Notes: generated by a model from the sequence alone, not told the origin. DNA of 64,000 nt from Acerihabitans sp035013185 (GCF_035013185.1 NZ_JAYGJO010000007.1:124001-188000); one strand, 5' to 3'; shown: positions 1 through 9,326, counted from the first letter of the stretch. Made by a program: numbers and translations.

Positions 1-1397
1 GATTGGTTGAGGCGCGTTTGGCGGATTATCGAGTGAAGGCCGAAGTGGTCGGCATCTCCCCTGGGCCGGTGATTACCCGCTTCGAGCTGGATTTGGCCCC
101 CGGGGTTAAAGCGGCACGAATTTCCAACCTGTCACGTGATTTGGCGCGATCCCTCTCGGCTGTGGCGGTGCGGGTCGTGGAAGTGATTCCGGGCAAACCT
201 TATGTGGGGCTGGAGTTGCCGAATAAGCGTCGGCAGACCGTGTATCTACGCGAAGTACTCGATTGTGATCAGTTCCGCGATACGGTCTCGCCGCTGGCTA
301 TTGTTCTGGGCAAGGATATCGCCGGGCAGCCGGTGATCGCCGATTTGGCCAAAATGCCGCATTTATTGGTGGCTGGTACCACGGGTTCAGGTAAATCGGT
401 GGGGGTCAACGCCATGATCCTCAGCATGCTGTATAAAGCGACGCCTGAAGAGGTACGCTTTATCATGATTGACCCGAAAATGCTTGAACTGTCGGTTTAC
501 GAAGGCATTCCCCATCTGCTGACCGAGGTGGTAACCGATATGAAGGATGCCGCCAACGCCCTGCGTTGGTGCGTCGGCGAGATGGAGCGCCGTTATAAGC
601 TGATGTCGGCGCTGGGCGTGCGTAATCTGGCAGGCTATAACGAGCGCATTGAACAGGCTATTGCGATGGGCCGTCCGGTGCCGGATCCGTTCTGGAAGCC
701 GGGTGACGGCATGGCTGATTCACCGCCGATGCTGGAAAAACTGCCGTATATCGTGGTGCTGGTAGATGAGTTCGCCGATTTGATGATGGCCGTCGGGAAA
801 AAAGTGGAAGAGCTCATTGCCCGCTTGGCGCAAAAAGCCCGTGCCGCCGGTATCCATTTGGTGCTGGCAACCCAACGGCCTTCGGTGGATGTCATTACCG
901 GCCTGATTAAAGCCAATATTCCTACGCGAATCGCTTTTACTGTCTCAAGCAAAATCGATTCCCGCACTATCCTCGATCAGTCTGGCGCGGAATCGCTGCT
1001 CGGCATGGGGGATATGCTCTATTTGGCACCTAACTCCTCTATTCCGGTGCGTGTGCACGGTGCGTTTGTGCGCGATCAGGAAGTGCATGCAGTGGTAAGC
1101 GACTGGAAAGCTCGAGGTCGGCCACAATATATTGACAGCATTACCCGTGCTGGCGAAGACGGCGAGCCGGGTAGCGGTGGCATGGACAATGACGAGGAAC
1201 TCGACCCATTGTTTGACCAAGCGGTACAGTTCGTGGTGGATAAGCGACGGGCCTCGATATCGGGTGTGCAGCGTCAGTTTCGCATCGGTTATAACCGTGC
1301 TGCACGTATCATCGAGCAAATGGAAGTCCAGGGGATCGTCAGCTCACAAGGCCACAACGGCAATCGTGAGGTGCTGGCGCCACCATCGCAGGAATAA
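1..1397 (+). CDS. ftsK: DNA translocase FtsK, C-terminal part (5' end outside window)
   Basis: This is the 3' part of the division-site DNA pump that clears chromosome dimers and activates XerCD at dif. The reading frame is open to the window edge, so the N-terminal membrane domain and linker lie outside. About 464 codons are visible. They carry the RecA-like motor with Walker A GTTGSGKS at visible residues 125-132 and Walker B VVLVDEFADL near 251-260. The last 65 or so residues form the winged-helix gamma domain that reads KOPS sequences, ending in GHNGNREVLAPP as in enteric FtsK. lolA follows in the same direction after 320 bp, as in E. coli. Identification rests on motif and sequence recognition. 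Confidence 0.97.
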   Translation, partial: LVEARLADYRVKAEVVGISPGPVITRFELDLAPGVKAARISNLSRDLARSLSAVAVRVVEVIPGKPYVGLELPNKRRQTVYLREVLDCDQFRDTVSPLAIVLGKDIAGQPVIADLAKMPHLLVAGTTGSGKSVGVNAMILSMLYKATPEEVRFIMIDPKMLELSVYEGIPHLLTEVVTDMKDAANALRWCVGEMERRYKLMSALGVRNLAGYNERIEQAIAMGRPVPDPFWKPGDGMADSPPMLEKLPYIVVLVDEFADLMMAVGKKVEELIARLAQKARAAGIHLVLATQRPSVDVITGLIKANIPTRIAFTVSSKIDSRTILDQSGAESLLGMGDMLYLAPNSSIPVRVHGAFVRDQEVHAVVSDWKARGRPQYIDSITRAGEDGEPGSGGMDNDEELDPLFDQAVQFVVDKRRASISGVQRQFRIGYNRAARIIEQMEVQGIVSSQGHNGNREVLAPPSQE

Positions 1398-1717
1398 TCA
1401 CCGGTTTAAGACTGTCGCGGTAACCGCCTGTTGGCGGTGGTTATAAATAGAGACATAAAAGAGTCGTTTTCAGAGCAATAGCCTATGAATACACCTCGTT
1501 ATTCCGCTACAGTAATGTTATCCGGGCGGGGTTGATTTGCCGATATAACCTGCAAATTTCATGTTGCAGGTGCATTGGCGCGCGTGTTCACCCGAATCAC
1601 TTATCTCAGCAAGTTTGCCGGGGTTCTTTTGCTGGCCGCCTTCGAGCAACTCGAAATCGAGTCGGGATGTCGCGATAATGCAACGATTGGCCCGCCATTT
1701 TCCAAGGAATGTTAATA
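1398..1717. other. ftsK-lolA intergenic region
   Basis: No gene was found here. A short hairpin (ACCGCC/GGCGGT, 1423-1438) lies just after the ftsK stop but has no T-run. Positions 1541-1660 are a degenerate ERIC element. The lolA Shine-Dalgarno AAGGA is at 1704-1708. Any lolA promoter must lie between the ERIC relic and the gene, inside the relic, or upstream of it. Confidence 0.7.
1541..1660. repeat. Degenerate ERIC (IRU) element upstream of lolA
   Basis: The left part carries the ERIC end motif (TTTCATGTTGCAGGTGCATT), the centre has TTCACCCGAATCACTTA, and the right end has GCCGCCTTCGAGCAACTCGA. These match in order the known 127-bp enterobacterial repetitive intergenic consensus. The central inverted repeat has decayed, so the copy looks old. 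It ends about 57 bp before the lolA start. Confidence 0.75.
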
Positions 1718-2329
1718 ATGAAAAAAAGCGTATTTGCCGCCTGTTTGTTAGGTGCTGTAGCCGCCGCACCCGCTTTTGCCGATGATGCAGGCGTGTTGCA
1801 AAACCGTCTTAACCAGGTCAACAGTTTTCACGCCAGTTTCACCCAGACCGTCACCAGCGCTGATGGCGGTGCGGTTCAGGAAGGTAAGGGGGAACTGTGG
1901 GTTAAGCGGCCTAATCTGTTTAATTGGCATATGACCTCACCAGATGAAAGTCTGCTGATATCTGATGGTAAAACATTGTGGTTCTACAACCCCTTTGTGG
2001 AACAGGCTACTGCTACCTGGCTGAAAAATGCCACGGGTAATACGCCGTTTATGCTCATTACCCGCAATAGCCCAGATGATTGGCGCCAGTACCATGTGAA
2101 GCAAGTCAACGATAAATTTGAGCTGACGCCGAAAACCGCCAGCGGCAATCTCAAGCAGTTCACCATCAACGTCAGCCCCAGCGGCACCATCAACAGTTTT
2201 ACTGCTGTCGAGCAGGATGGGCAGCGCAGCGCCTATCAGTTGAAAAGCCAGAATAATGATCAGATCGACCCAGCGAAATTTCACTTTACGCTGCCTAAAG
2301 GCGTGACGTTGGACGATCAGCGTCAATGA
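1718..2329 (+). CDS. lolA: Outer-membrane lipoprotein carrier protein LolA
   Basis: LolA is a periplasmic chaperone that takes lipoproteins released by LolCDE and hands them to LolB at the outer membrane. The product is 203 aa, the usual length. A Sec signal peptide (MKKSVFAACLLGAVAAAPAFA) precedes a mature start at Asp-Asp around residue 22. The body shows LolA family features such as FHASFTQ and the LFNWHM region. I chose ATG 1718 over the in-frame ATG 1709 because AAGGA at 1704-1708 is properly spaced only for 1718 and the signal peptide then begins with MKK. rarA starts 7 bp after the stop, so the two are probably cotranscribed. Confidence 0.96.
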   Translation: MKKSVFAACLLGAVAAAPAFADDAGVLQNRLNQVNSFHASFTQTVTSADGGAVQEGKGELWVKRPNLFNWHMTSPDESLLISDGKTLWFYNPFVEQATATWLKNATGNTPFMLITRNSPDDWRQYHVKQVNDKFELTPKTASGNLKQFTINVSPSGTINSFTAVEQDGQRSAYQLKSQNNDQIDPAKFHFTLPKGVTLDDQRQ

Positions 2330-2336
2330 GGTGAAA

Positions 2337-3680
2337 ATGAGCAATATGTCGCTTGATTTTTCCCATAACGAGTTCCAGCCGTTAGCCGCGCGCATGCGGC
2401 CAACGACCCTTGAACAGTATGTCGGTCAGCAGCATTTGCTGGCCCCCGGAAAACCGCTGCCCCGAGCCATCACCAGCGGGCAACTGCATTCGATGATTCT
2501 ATGGGGGCCGCCGGGTACGGGTAAAACCACACTGGCGGAGTTGATTGCTCGTTATGGTAACGCCGATGTGGAACGTATCTCCGCCGTAACGTCGGGTATC
2601 AAGGAAATTCGCGAAGCGATAGAGCGCGCGCGGCATAATCGCGATGCGGGTCGCCGTACCATTTTGTTTGTGGATGAAGTCCACCGGTTTAATAAAAGCC
2701 AGCAAGATGCTTTTTTACCGCATGTGGAAGAAGGTACCATTACGCTGATAGGCGCGACCACCGAGAATCCCTCTTTTGAGCTTAACTCGGCGCTGCTCTC
2801 CCGCGCCAGGGTATATCTGCTCAAAGCGCTTACCGGCGAGGATATCGAACAGGTGCTTATCCAGGCCATGACCGACTCGGAACGCGGTTACGGTGGCCAG
2901 AAGATTGTTCTGCCGGACGATACCCGGCGCATGTTGGCGCAGTGGGTCAATGGCGATGCCCGGCGGGCGCTTAACAGCCTGGAAATGATGGCGGACATGG
3001 CACAAACCGATGACCAGGGAAATCGGGTGCTGACGGCGCAACTGCTAAACGAAATTTCTGGTGAGCGCAGCGCCCGGTTCGATAATAAAGGCGATCGCTA
3101 TTATGATTTGATCTCCGCGCTGCATAAATCGGTGCGCGGTTCCGCCCCCGATGCGGCGTTGTACTGGTACGCCCGCATCATTACTGCGGGTGGCGATCCG
3201 CTTTATGTGGCGCGCCGTCTGTTGGCCATCGCCTCCGAAGATGTGGGTAACGCCGATCCCCGTGGCATGCAGGTGGCGCTGGCCGCCTGGGATTGTTTTA
3301 CCCGTGTGGGACCGGCAGAAGGCGAGCGGGCAATTGCCCAGGCCATTGTCTATCTGGCCTGCGCGCCGAAAAGCAATGCAGTGTATACCGCTTTCACCGC
3401 AGCGATGCGGGATGCGCGGGAAAAAGCCGATTATGATGTGCCCGAACACCTGCGTAACGCCCCGACCAAGATGATGAAAGATATGGGGCTGGGCGCCGAG
3501 TACCGTTATGCACATGATGAACCGAACGCCTACGCCGCCGGCGAGGACTATTTTCCGGCCCAGATGGCTCGCACCCGTTACTACTACCCCACCGCGCGCG
3601 GATTGGAAGGTAAAATCGGTGAAAAGCTCGCCTGGCTTGACGCACAGGATCAAAATAGCCCAACAAAACGCTACCGATAA
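2337..3680 (+). CDS. rarA: Replication-associated recombination protein A (AAA+ ATPase)
   Basis: RarA (MgsA) is a clamp-loader-like AAA+ ATPase that acts at stalled replication forks. The product is 447 aa, equal to E. coli RarA. Walker A GPPGTGKT is at residues 57-64 and Walker B ILFVDEVH at 109-116. The sensor region (GATTENPSFELNSALLSRAR) and the C-terminal tetramerisation region (RYAHDEPNAYAAGEDYFP) are present. An in-frame GTG at 2331 would add two residues; ATG 2337 matches the family start (MSN.SLDFS) and has GAGGTG just upstream. It sits between lolA and serS, as in other enterics. Confidence 0.97.
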   Translation: MSNMSLDFSHNEFQPLAARMRPTTLEQYVGQQHLLAPGKPLPRAITSGQLHSMILWGPPGTGKTTLAELIARYGNADVERISAVTSGIKEIREAIERARHNRDAGRRTILFVDEVHRFNKSQQDAFLPHVEEGTITLIGATTENPSFELNSALLSRARVYLLKALTGEDIEQVLIQAMTDSERGYGGQKIVLPDDTRRMLAQWVNGDARRALNSLEMMADMAQTDDQGNRVLTAQLLNEISGERSARFDNKGDRYYDLISALHKSVRGSAPDAALYWYARIITAGGDPLYVARRLLAIASEDVGNADPRGMQVALAAWDCFTRVGPAEGERAIAQAIVYLACAPKSNAVYTAFTAAMRDAREKADYDVPEHLRNAPTKMMKDMGLGAEYRYAHDEPNAYAAGEDYFPAQMARTRYYYPTARGLEGKIGEKLAWLDAQDQNSPTKRYR

Positions 3681-3801
3681 AAGGGTCATTGCGGTAAGGT
3701 TAGCGAGAAAAAACGCGTCGCGCGACGCCCGTCCGGAGAGCCTCTGGCGGGGGGTGTGAAGCCATAAACATCAATCTGATAACACTAAGCACAGGACTAG
3801 C

Positions 3802-5094
3802 ATGCTCGATCCCAATCTACTGCGCAATGAGCTAGATGCCGTTGCCGAGAAACTGGCTCGCAGAAACTTTAAGCTGGATGTTGATACTCTGCGCAAACAA
3901 GAAGAACGCCGTAAGGTGCTGCAGGTGGAAACCGAAACGCTGCAGGCTGAACGCAACTCCCGTTCGAAAAGCATTGGCGCGGCCAAGGCGCGCGGCGAAG
4001 ATATCGAGCCCTTACGCCAGGAAGTCAATCGTCTGGGTGAACGCCTGGACACTGCCAAGTCCGAGCTGGATATTCTCCAGGCGGCGATTCGCGATGTGGC
4101 ATTGTCGTTGCCCAATATTCCCGACGATCGGGTGCCGACTGGCAAAGACGAAAACGACAATGAAGAAATCATCCGCTGGGGCGAGCCACGGCAGTATGAT
4201 TTCGAGGTGCGTGATCATGTTTCCCTCGGTGAACTGTCCGGTGGCCTGGATTTTGCCGCCGCAGTGAAACTCACCGGGGCACGTTTTGTGGTGATGAAGG
4301 GGCAAATTGCCCGCCTGCACCGCGCACTGAGCCAGTTTATGCTGGATCTGCATACCGAGCAGCATGGCTACCAAGAAAATTATGTCCCTTATCTGGTGAA
4401 CCATGACTCGCTTTATGGCACGGGCCAACTGCCAAAATTCGCCGAGGATTTGTTCCATACCCAGCCGTTGAGCGAAGAAGCGGATACCAGTGCCTATGCA
4501 TTGATACCGACGGCGGAAGTGCCGTTGACCAACCTGGTGCGCGATGAGATCCTCGACGAAGACCAACTACCGCTAAAGATGACCGCCCATACCCCCTGTT
4601 TTCGCTCAGAAGCCGGCTCCTATGGTCGTGATACCCGTGGTTTGATTCGTATGCATCAATTCGACAAAGTGGAATTGGTACAAATCGTCAAACCCGAAGA
4701 TTCCATGCGTGCGCTGGAAGAGTTGACCGGTCATGCGGAAAAAGTGCTGCAACTGCTTAATCTGCCTTACCGCAAAATTTTGCTGTGTACCGGTGATATG
4801 GGTTTTGGTTCGTGCAAGACGTATGACCTGGAAGTCTGGCTGCCGGCGCAAAATACCTATCGGGAAATCTCCTCGTGTTCCAATATTGGCGATTTTCAGG
4901 CGCGGCGGATGCAAGCGCGCTATCGTAGCAAAGACGATAAAAAGCCACGTCTGGTACACACGCTCAATGGCTCCGGCCTGGCAGTAGGTCGCACGCTGGT
5001 GGCTGTAATGGAAAACTACCAGTTGGCGGATGGCCGCATCGAAATACCCGCAGTGTTGTTGCCGTATATGAAAGGTCTAACGCATATCGGGTGA
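3802..5094 (+). CDS. serS: Seryl-tRNA synthetase
   Basis: SerS is a class II aminoacyl-tRNA synthetase that charges tRNA-Ser (and tRNA-Sec) with serine in the cytoplasm. The product is 430 aa, the normal length. Residues about 25-100 are charged and heptad-like, matching the long antiparallel coiled-coil arm that binds the tRNA variable loop. The catalytic core shows class II motif 2 (FRSEAGSYGRDTRGLIRMHQ) and motif 3 (NGSGLAVGRTLVAVMENYQ). The 121-bp gap to rarA suggests its own promoter, and an intrinsic terminator follows 16 bp after the stop. Confidence 0.98.
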   Translation: MLDPNLLRNELDAVAEKLARRNFKLDVDTLRKQEERRKVLQVETETLQAERNSRSKSIGAAKARGEDIEPLRQEVNRLGERLDTAKSELDILQAAIRDVALSLPNIPDDRVPTGKDENDNEEIIRWGEPRQYDFEVRDHVSLGELSGGLDFAAAVKLTGARFVVMKGQIARLHRALSQFMLDLHTEQHGYQENYVPYLVNHDSLYGTGQLPKFAEDLFHTQPLSEEADTSAYALIPTAEVPLTNLVRDEILDEDQLPLKMTAHTPCFRSEAGSYGRDTRGLIRMHQFDKVELVQIVKPEDSMRALEELTGHAEKVLQLLNLPYRKILLCTGDMGFGSCKTYDLEVWLPAQNTYREISSCSNIGDFQARRMQARYRSKDDKKPRLVHTLNGSGLAVGRTLVAVMENYQLADGRIEIPAVLLPYMKGLTHIG

Positions 5095-5110
5095 TCGCAG
5101 TCTGGCTTTT

Positions 5111-5137
5111 AAAAAGCGCCTTTTGGCGCTTTTTTTA
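5111..5137 (+). terminator. Intrinsic terminator of serS
   Basis: A stem AAAAAGCGCC / GGCGCTTTTT with loop TTTT runs straight into seven T residues. It begins 16 bp after the serS stop, in the right orientation and position to end the serS transcript. Confidence 0.9.
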
Positions 5138-5265
5138 TCATTCCGGGGCCAGAAAATATCGGGCCGATATCAATAAATGCTGCCCCATATTAAGGCCGAT
5201 TGACTTTTGCCATAGTAGTGGCATGATGCGCGCAATCACTCTATTCTGAGCCCGGTTTCCCTATC

Positions 5266-6411
5266 ATGTCTGTCTATTCTCGCCCTGTGGTGATGTTACT
5301 CACAGGGCTATTGTCATTGACCATCGCCATCGCGGTATTGAATACGCTGGTCCCACTGTGGTTATCCCATGAGTCCATGCCGACCTGGCAAATTGGGCTG
5401 GTCGGATCGTCTTATTTCACCGGCAATTTTGTGGGTACACTGCTGGCCGGGGTGTTAATCAAATGGGTGGGATTTAACCGCAGCTACCACTATGCTTGTC
5501 TGCTGTTTGCCGCCGCGACGCTGGGACTGGCTATCACGGTGGAATTTAACGCTTGGCTGGTTTGCCGTTTTATAGCCGGTGTGGCTTGTGCATTGATTTG
5601 GGTGGTGGTTGAGAGCGCGTTGATGCGCAGTGGCACAGTGCGTACGCGCGGGCAACTGCTGGCTGCTTACATGATGACCTACTATATGGGCACGGTTATC
5701 GGTCAACTGCTGCTCAGCGGTGTATCTACCGCACTGCTGGCGGTGTTGCCGTGGGCTGCCGCGCTTACCATCGCTGCAATCATGCCAGTACTGTTCCACC
5801 GTATTGGTGCCCAAGGCACCGAAGCACCAAGAATTGCCATCTGGCCCATGCTCCGGCGCCGCAATGCCCGCTTGGGTATCAACGGTTGTATCATCTCCGG
5901 GGTGGTGCTGGGGTCGCTGTACGGCCTGCTGCCGCTGTTTTTGTCCCATCAGGGGCTGAGCGACGGCAATGTAGGCTATTGGATGGCGCTACTGGTTAGT
6001 GCCGGGATCCTAGGACAGTGGCCGATTGGCCGATTGGCAGACCGCTATGGCCGGCTAATGGTGCTGCGGGTGCAAATTTTTATGGTGATCGTAGGCAGCC
6101 TGTCGATGCTGAGTAACGATGCCATGGCCCCTGCACTGTTTGTCCTCGGTTGCTCTGGTTTTACCCTCTATCCGGTGGCCATGGCTTGGGCCTGTGAACA
6201 GGTCGATGCACAAGAATTGGTGGCGATGAATCAGGCGTTGTTATTAAGCTACACGGTGGGCAGTCTGGTTGGGCCAAGTGCCACTGCAATGCTGATGCAG
6301 CGTTACTCGGATCCTGTGCTGTTTGTGATGATAGCCTGTGTGGCGCTGGTCTATCTGGCCATGTTGTTGCGTAAGGGCAATCATCATCACACGCCGGTTA
6401 CCACCGCGTAG
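5266..6411 (+). CDS. ycaD: MFS-family transporter YcaD
   Basis: This is an inner-membrane major facilitator superfamily protein of 381 aa with about 12 hydrophobic segments. E. coli YcaD has 382 aa and lies in the same neighbourhood. The cytoplasmic loop motif GRLADRYGR is present near residue 255, between the two six-helix halves. The substrate is not known, and nothing in the sequence identifies one. In E. coli dmsABC lies between serS and ycaD; here only a terminator and about 130 bp separate them. The gene converges with the ABC transporter gene downstream, with a 33-bp inverted repeat between the two stops. Confidence 0.88.
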   Translation: MSVYSRPVVMLLTGLLSLTIAIAVLNTLVPLWLSHESMPTWQIGLVGSSYFTGNFVGTLLAGVLIKWVGFNRSYHYACLLFAAATLGLAITVEFNAWLVCRFIAGVACALIWVVVESALMRSGTVRTRGQLLAAYMMTYYMGTVIGQLLLSGVSTALLAVLPWAAALTIAAIMPVLFHRIGAQGTEAPRIAIWPMLRRRNARLGINGCIISGVVLGSLYGLLPLFLSHQGLSDGNVGYWMALLVSAGILGQWPIGRLADRYGRLMVLRVQIFMVIVGSLSMLSNDAMAPALFVLGCSGFTLYPVAMAWACEQVDAQELVAMNQALLLSYTVGSLVGPSATAMLMQRYSDPVLFVMIACVALVYLAMLLRKGNHHHTPVTTA

Positions 6412-6455
6412 ACTATCACCACACACGAGCGTACCCGGGGCTACCTTGACGTCTT

Positions 6456-6488
6456 GAGCTCATGTGGCCAGGTTGGCCCCATGAGCTC
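6456..6488. terminator. Strong inverted repeat between convergent ycaD and ABC transporter gene
   Basis: GAGCTCATG (6456-6464) pairs with CATGAGCTC (6480-6488), and after one mismatch GGCCA pairs with TGGCC around a 3-nt GGT loop. That gives 14 paired positions in 33 bp. It lies between two convergent stop codons, so it probably acts as a bidirectional terminator or transcript-end stabiliser. No T-run follows on either strand. Confidence 0.55.
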
Positions 6489-6496
6489 GGGGCAGA

Positions 6497-8239
6497 TCAA
6501 CTTTGCGGCAATGGACTGAGGTTCAGTACTGCACTACCCTCGCCAACCGGGCGATCGAACCGCCAGCAGCGGGTATGATAACGGGCCACGCTATTGCGAT
6601 GGGCCACGCTAATCAGCGTCACCTCAGGTAAAATCTCGGTCAGTAGCCGATACATCAGCTGTTCACTCTCATCGTCAAGCGCGCTGGTGGCTTCATCCAA
6701 GAACAGAATATCCGGTTTTATCAACAACGCTCGAGCGAATGCCAATCGCTGCTGTTCCCCAGGCGACAGCCAGTGACTCCAGTTGGCCTGCTGTTGCATC
6801 ATGGGCTTCAGATGGCCCAAGGTGCACAGTTCCAACATGGCCAGCATTTGCGCTTCACTAAAATGATCTGGCGCTTCGGGATAGCACAATGCTTCCATCA
6901 GGTTCCCGATGGGAATATAGCTGCGTTGTGGCAAAAATAAGACTTTTTTCCCGGTTTGCAGTCCGATATCCCCGCTGCCGTAGGGCCAGATACCCGCAAT
7001 AGCGCGCAGTAGCGTTGACTTGCCACAGCCCGATGGCCCAACCACCAGCACCCGTTCACCGGCGGTAATGGCCTGAGAAAACGGCTGGAACAGAGTACGG
7101 CCCGAAGGGATGGTCAAGCTGAGGTCCTGCAATGCCAAAGCATACTCTGGGGTGTCCTGGCGGGTGATGTCGGTTTTTTTACTGCTATGCCGTTCTACTG
7201 CGGCATTAAACCCGGCTAACCGGTTGATGCAGGCCTTCCAGTTGGCTAATTGGTTAAACGCATCGATAAACCAGGATAGCGCTCCTTGGATTTCACCAAA
7301 TGCCGATGAGATTTGCATCAGTGTGCCGAGCTGTATTGCGCCAGCAAAATAGCGTGGTGCGGCCACCAATATTGGAAAAATAATGGCGAACTGGCCATAA
7401 AAATTACTGGCTACGTTTAGTCGTCGACTAACCCGCATGATTGACCACCAGTTAGCGCGGATAGATTCGAACCGCCCATCTAACTGCTTGGCCTCACGGT
7501 GCTCACCTTGGTACAAGGCAATGGCATCACTGTTCTCGCGGATACGTATGAGCCCAAAGCGGAAATTTGCCTCGAACCTTTCCTGTTCAAAGCCTAAACG
7601 CACTAACGGGCGACCCACAAACCAAATTACCAAAGAACCCAGACCGGCATATAAAATGGCAAACCACACCATATACCCGGGCACGGTAAACTGATGTCCA
7701 GCCAGCGTAAAGGCTAACGGGCCGCTGACCGACCAGAGAATGGCGATAAATGAAACAAAGGTTACCACGCTTGATAGCAAGCCTAGCGTCAGGGCCAAGG
7801 TGCCGCTGGTCAATGCGTTAAGATCCTCAGCAATCCGCTGGTCGGGGTTGTCCACGGTCTGTTGTTGTTCGGTGTGATAATAAACGTGATGATGCAGCCA
7901 CTTATCCATATATTGGCGGGTCATCCAACGCCGCCAGTACATTTGCAGGCCCTGGGTCAGGTAGATTTTATAGATAGAAATAAGAATAAACAGCAGCGCT
8001 AGCCAGGTAAATCGGATTAGCTGGCTTTTGAAAACCGCATAATTTTTCGTTTGCAACGCATCATAAAATACCCGATTCCATTCATTAAACAGCACGCTAA
8101 TGTACACGGTAGACAATGAGAGGGCGATGATCACCATCAGCATTCCCCATGCACGCCATTTCTCTTCTGAAAGCCAAAAAGGTTTAATTAACTGCCAAAT
8201 TTCTCGCCAATGTGCGGCTTTAATAGGGGTTGGTTTCAT
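6497..8239 (-). CDS. YddA/BacA-related ABC transporter (fused permease-ATPase)
   Basis: This is a half-size ABC exporter-fold protein of 580 aa. The N-terminal membrane domain (about residues 25-330) is of the YddA / SbmA-BacA-related type and contains hydrophobic segments near 32-50, 76-97, 145-172, 188-208 and 285-300. The C-terminal ATPase has Walker A GPSGCGKST (401-409), a signature written LSPGEQQ (491-497) and Walker B ILFLDEATSALD (511-522). It most resembles E. coli YddA. Relatives with this membrane domain move peptides or vitamin-like molecules, and BacA/BclA-type members matter in host symbiosis. The substrate here is unknown. In E. coli yddA is not in this neighbourhood, so the location is unusual. 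No clear Shine-Dalgarno precedes the start. Confidence 0.85.
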   Translation of the reverse strand: MKPTPIKAAHWREIWQLIKPFWLSEEKWRAWGMLMVIIALSLSTVYISVLFNEWNRVFYDALQTKNYAVFKSQLIRFTWLALLFILISIYKIYLTQGLQMYWRRWMTRQYMDKWLHHHVYYHTEQQQTVDNPDQRIAEDLNALTSGTLALTLGLLSSVVTFVSFIAILWSVSGPLAFTLAGHQFTVPGYMVWFAILYAGLGSLVIWFVGRPLVRLGFEQERFEANFRFGLIRIRENSDAIALYQGEHREAKQLDGRFESIRANWWSIMRVSRRLNVASNFYGQFAIIFPILVAAPRYFAGAIQLGTLMQISSAFGEIQGALSWFIDAFNQLANWKACINRLAGFNAAVERHSSKKTDITRQDTPEYALALQDLSLTIPSGRTLFQPFSQAITAGERVLVVGPSGCGKSTLLRAIAGIWPYGSGDIGLQTGKKVLFLPQRSYIPIGNLMEALCYPEAPDHFSEAQMLAMLELCTLGHLKPMMQQQANWSHWLSPGEQQRLAFARALLIKPDILFLDEATSALDDESEQLMYRLLTEILPEVTLISVAHRNSVARYHTRCWRFDRPVGEGSAVLNLSPLPQS

Positions 8240-8438
8240 AGGGTACGTATCATTTCAATTATCAATATCAAAAAAGTCATAATACGACAAAGCTGATACT
8301 GGTAGCCAAAGATAACGACGTTGATTAGTAAGAAAACATGTAATGCGGATGGCTAAAAAATATTATCGCTTGTACGGCATAGGGTGCAACGGAAGATTGA
8401 AATGCGTCAAAGTAGGGTAGGTAAGCGCTACCTACAGG

Positions 8439-8472
8439 CCGTCTGGCAATCCTATGCAGGTTTGCCAGACGG
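8439..8472 (-). terminator. Hairpin after pflA
   Basis: CCGTCTGGCAA (8439-8449) and TTGCCAGACGG (8462-8472) form a perfect 11-bp stem with a 12-nt loop, 12 bp beyond the pflA stop. It probably ends the focA-pflB-pflA transcripts. It lacks a T-run, so it may work with Rho or as a 3'-end stabiliser. Confidence 0.6.
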
Positions 8473-8483
8473 TTTGTACTGGT

Positions 8484-9224
8484 TCAGTACATCACGTTAT
8501 GACCGTAACCGAGCAGTATGTTTTTCACGCGTTCCATGGTTTCCGTGGTCGGTGGGTTGACATCATCGAGTTTGTACTCTTCACCCATGGCAATCCATTT
8601 ATGTTTGCCCAATTCATGATAGGGCAGTAGTTCGATTTTTTCTATGTTGGCCATATCCTTGGTGAATTCACCCAGCATATGCACAGATTTATCATCGTCG
8701 GACCAGCCCGGCACGACCACATAACGGATCCAGGTACGTTTGTTTATTTTGGCCAGATAACGGGCAAAATCCAGCGTTCGGTGGTTGGATACACCCACCA
8801 GGTTCTGGTGAATGTCATCATTCATTTCTTTAAGGTCGAGCATGACCAAGTCAGTGACTGCCAGCAGTTCGTCAATCACCGGGTCGTAGCGCCTGACGTA
8901 ACCGTTGGTATCCAGACAGGTGGTGATCCCCTCGGCGTGGCAGGCGCGAAACCAGTCGCGTACGAATTCGGCCTGTAAAATGGCTTCACCGCCGGACGCA
9001 GTGACACCGCCGCCGGAGGCATTCATAAAGTGGCGGTAGGTCACCGTCTCTTTCATGATCTCTTCCACCGAGATTTCACGGCCGATATGGGTATCCCACG
9101 TATCACGGTTATGGCAATAAAGGCAGCGCATCAGGCAGCCCTGGAAAAAAATAATAAAGCGTATGCCTGGACCGTCAACGGTACCACAGGATTCAAACGA
9201 ATGGATGCGACCAAGTATTGACAT
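8484..9224 (-). CDS. pflA: Pyruvate formate-lyase 1-activating enzyme
   Basis: PflA is a radical-SAM enzyme that installs the glycyl radical on PflB under anaerobic conditions. The product is 246 aa, as in E. coli. The CX3CX2C motif for the 4Fe-4S cluster is Cys30-Cys34-Cys37 (GCLMRCLYC). A glycine-rich SAM-binding stretch follows (ASGGGVTASGGEA). It lies downstream of pflB in the same direction with a 160-bp gap holding a terminator-like hairpin, so part of its expression is probably readthrough from pflB. Confidence 0.97.
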   Translation of the reverse strand: MSILGRIHSFESCGTVDGPGIRFIIFFQGCLMRCLYCHNRDTWDTHIGREISVEEIMKETVTYRHFMNASGGGVTASGGEAILQAEFVRDWFRACHAEGITTCLDTNGYVRRYDPVIDELLAVTDLVMLDLKEMNDDIHQNLVGVSNHRTLDFARYLAKINKRTWIRYVVVPGWSDDDKSVHMLGEFTKDMANIEKIELLPYHELGKHKWIAMGEEYKLDDVNPPTTETMERVKNILLGYGHNVMY

Positions 9225-9326
9225 TGCGGGGTTTTCTCCATTTTATGCGGGAAATTTGTTTTGGCTGCTGGCCATTACTATAGCTTTCAGCCAAAGCAAA
9301 TTGACTGCCACGGGGGTTCGACCATT

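Noticed and set aside
3045..3689. 214-codon ORF antisense to rarA
   Set aside because: Entirely covered by the conserved rarA gene; no start signals.
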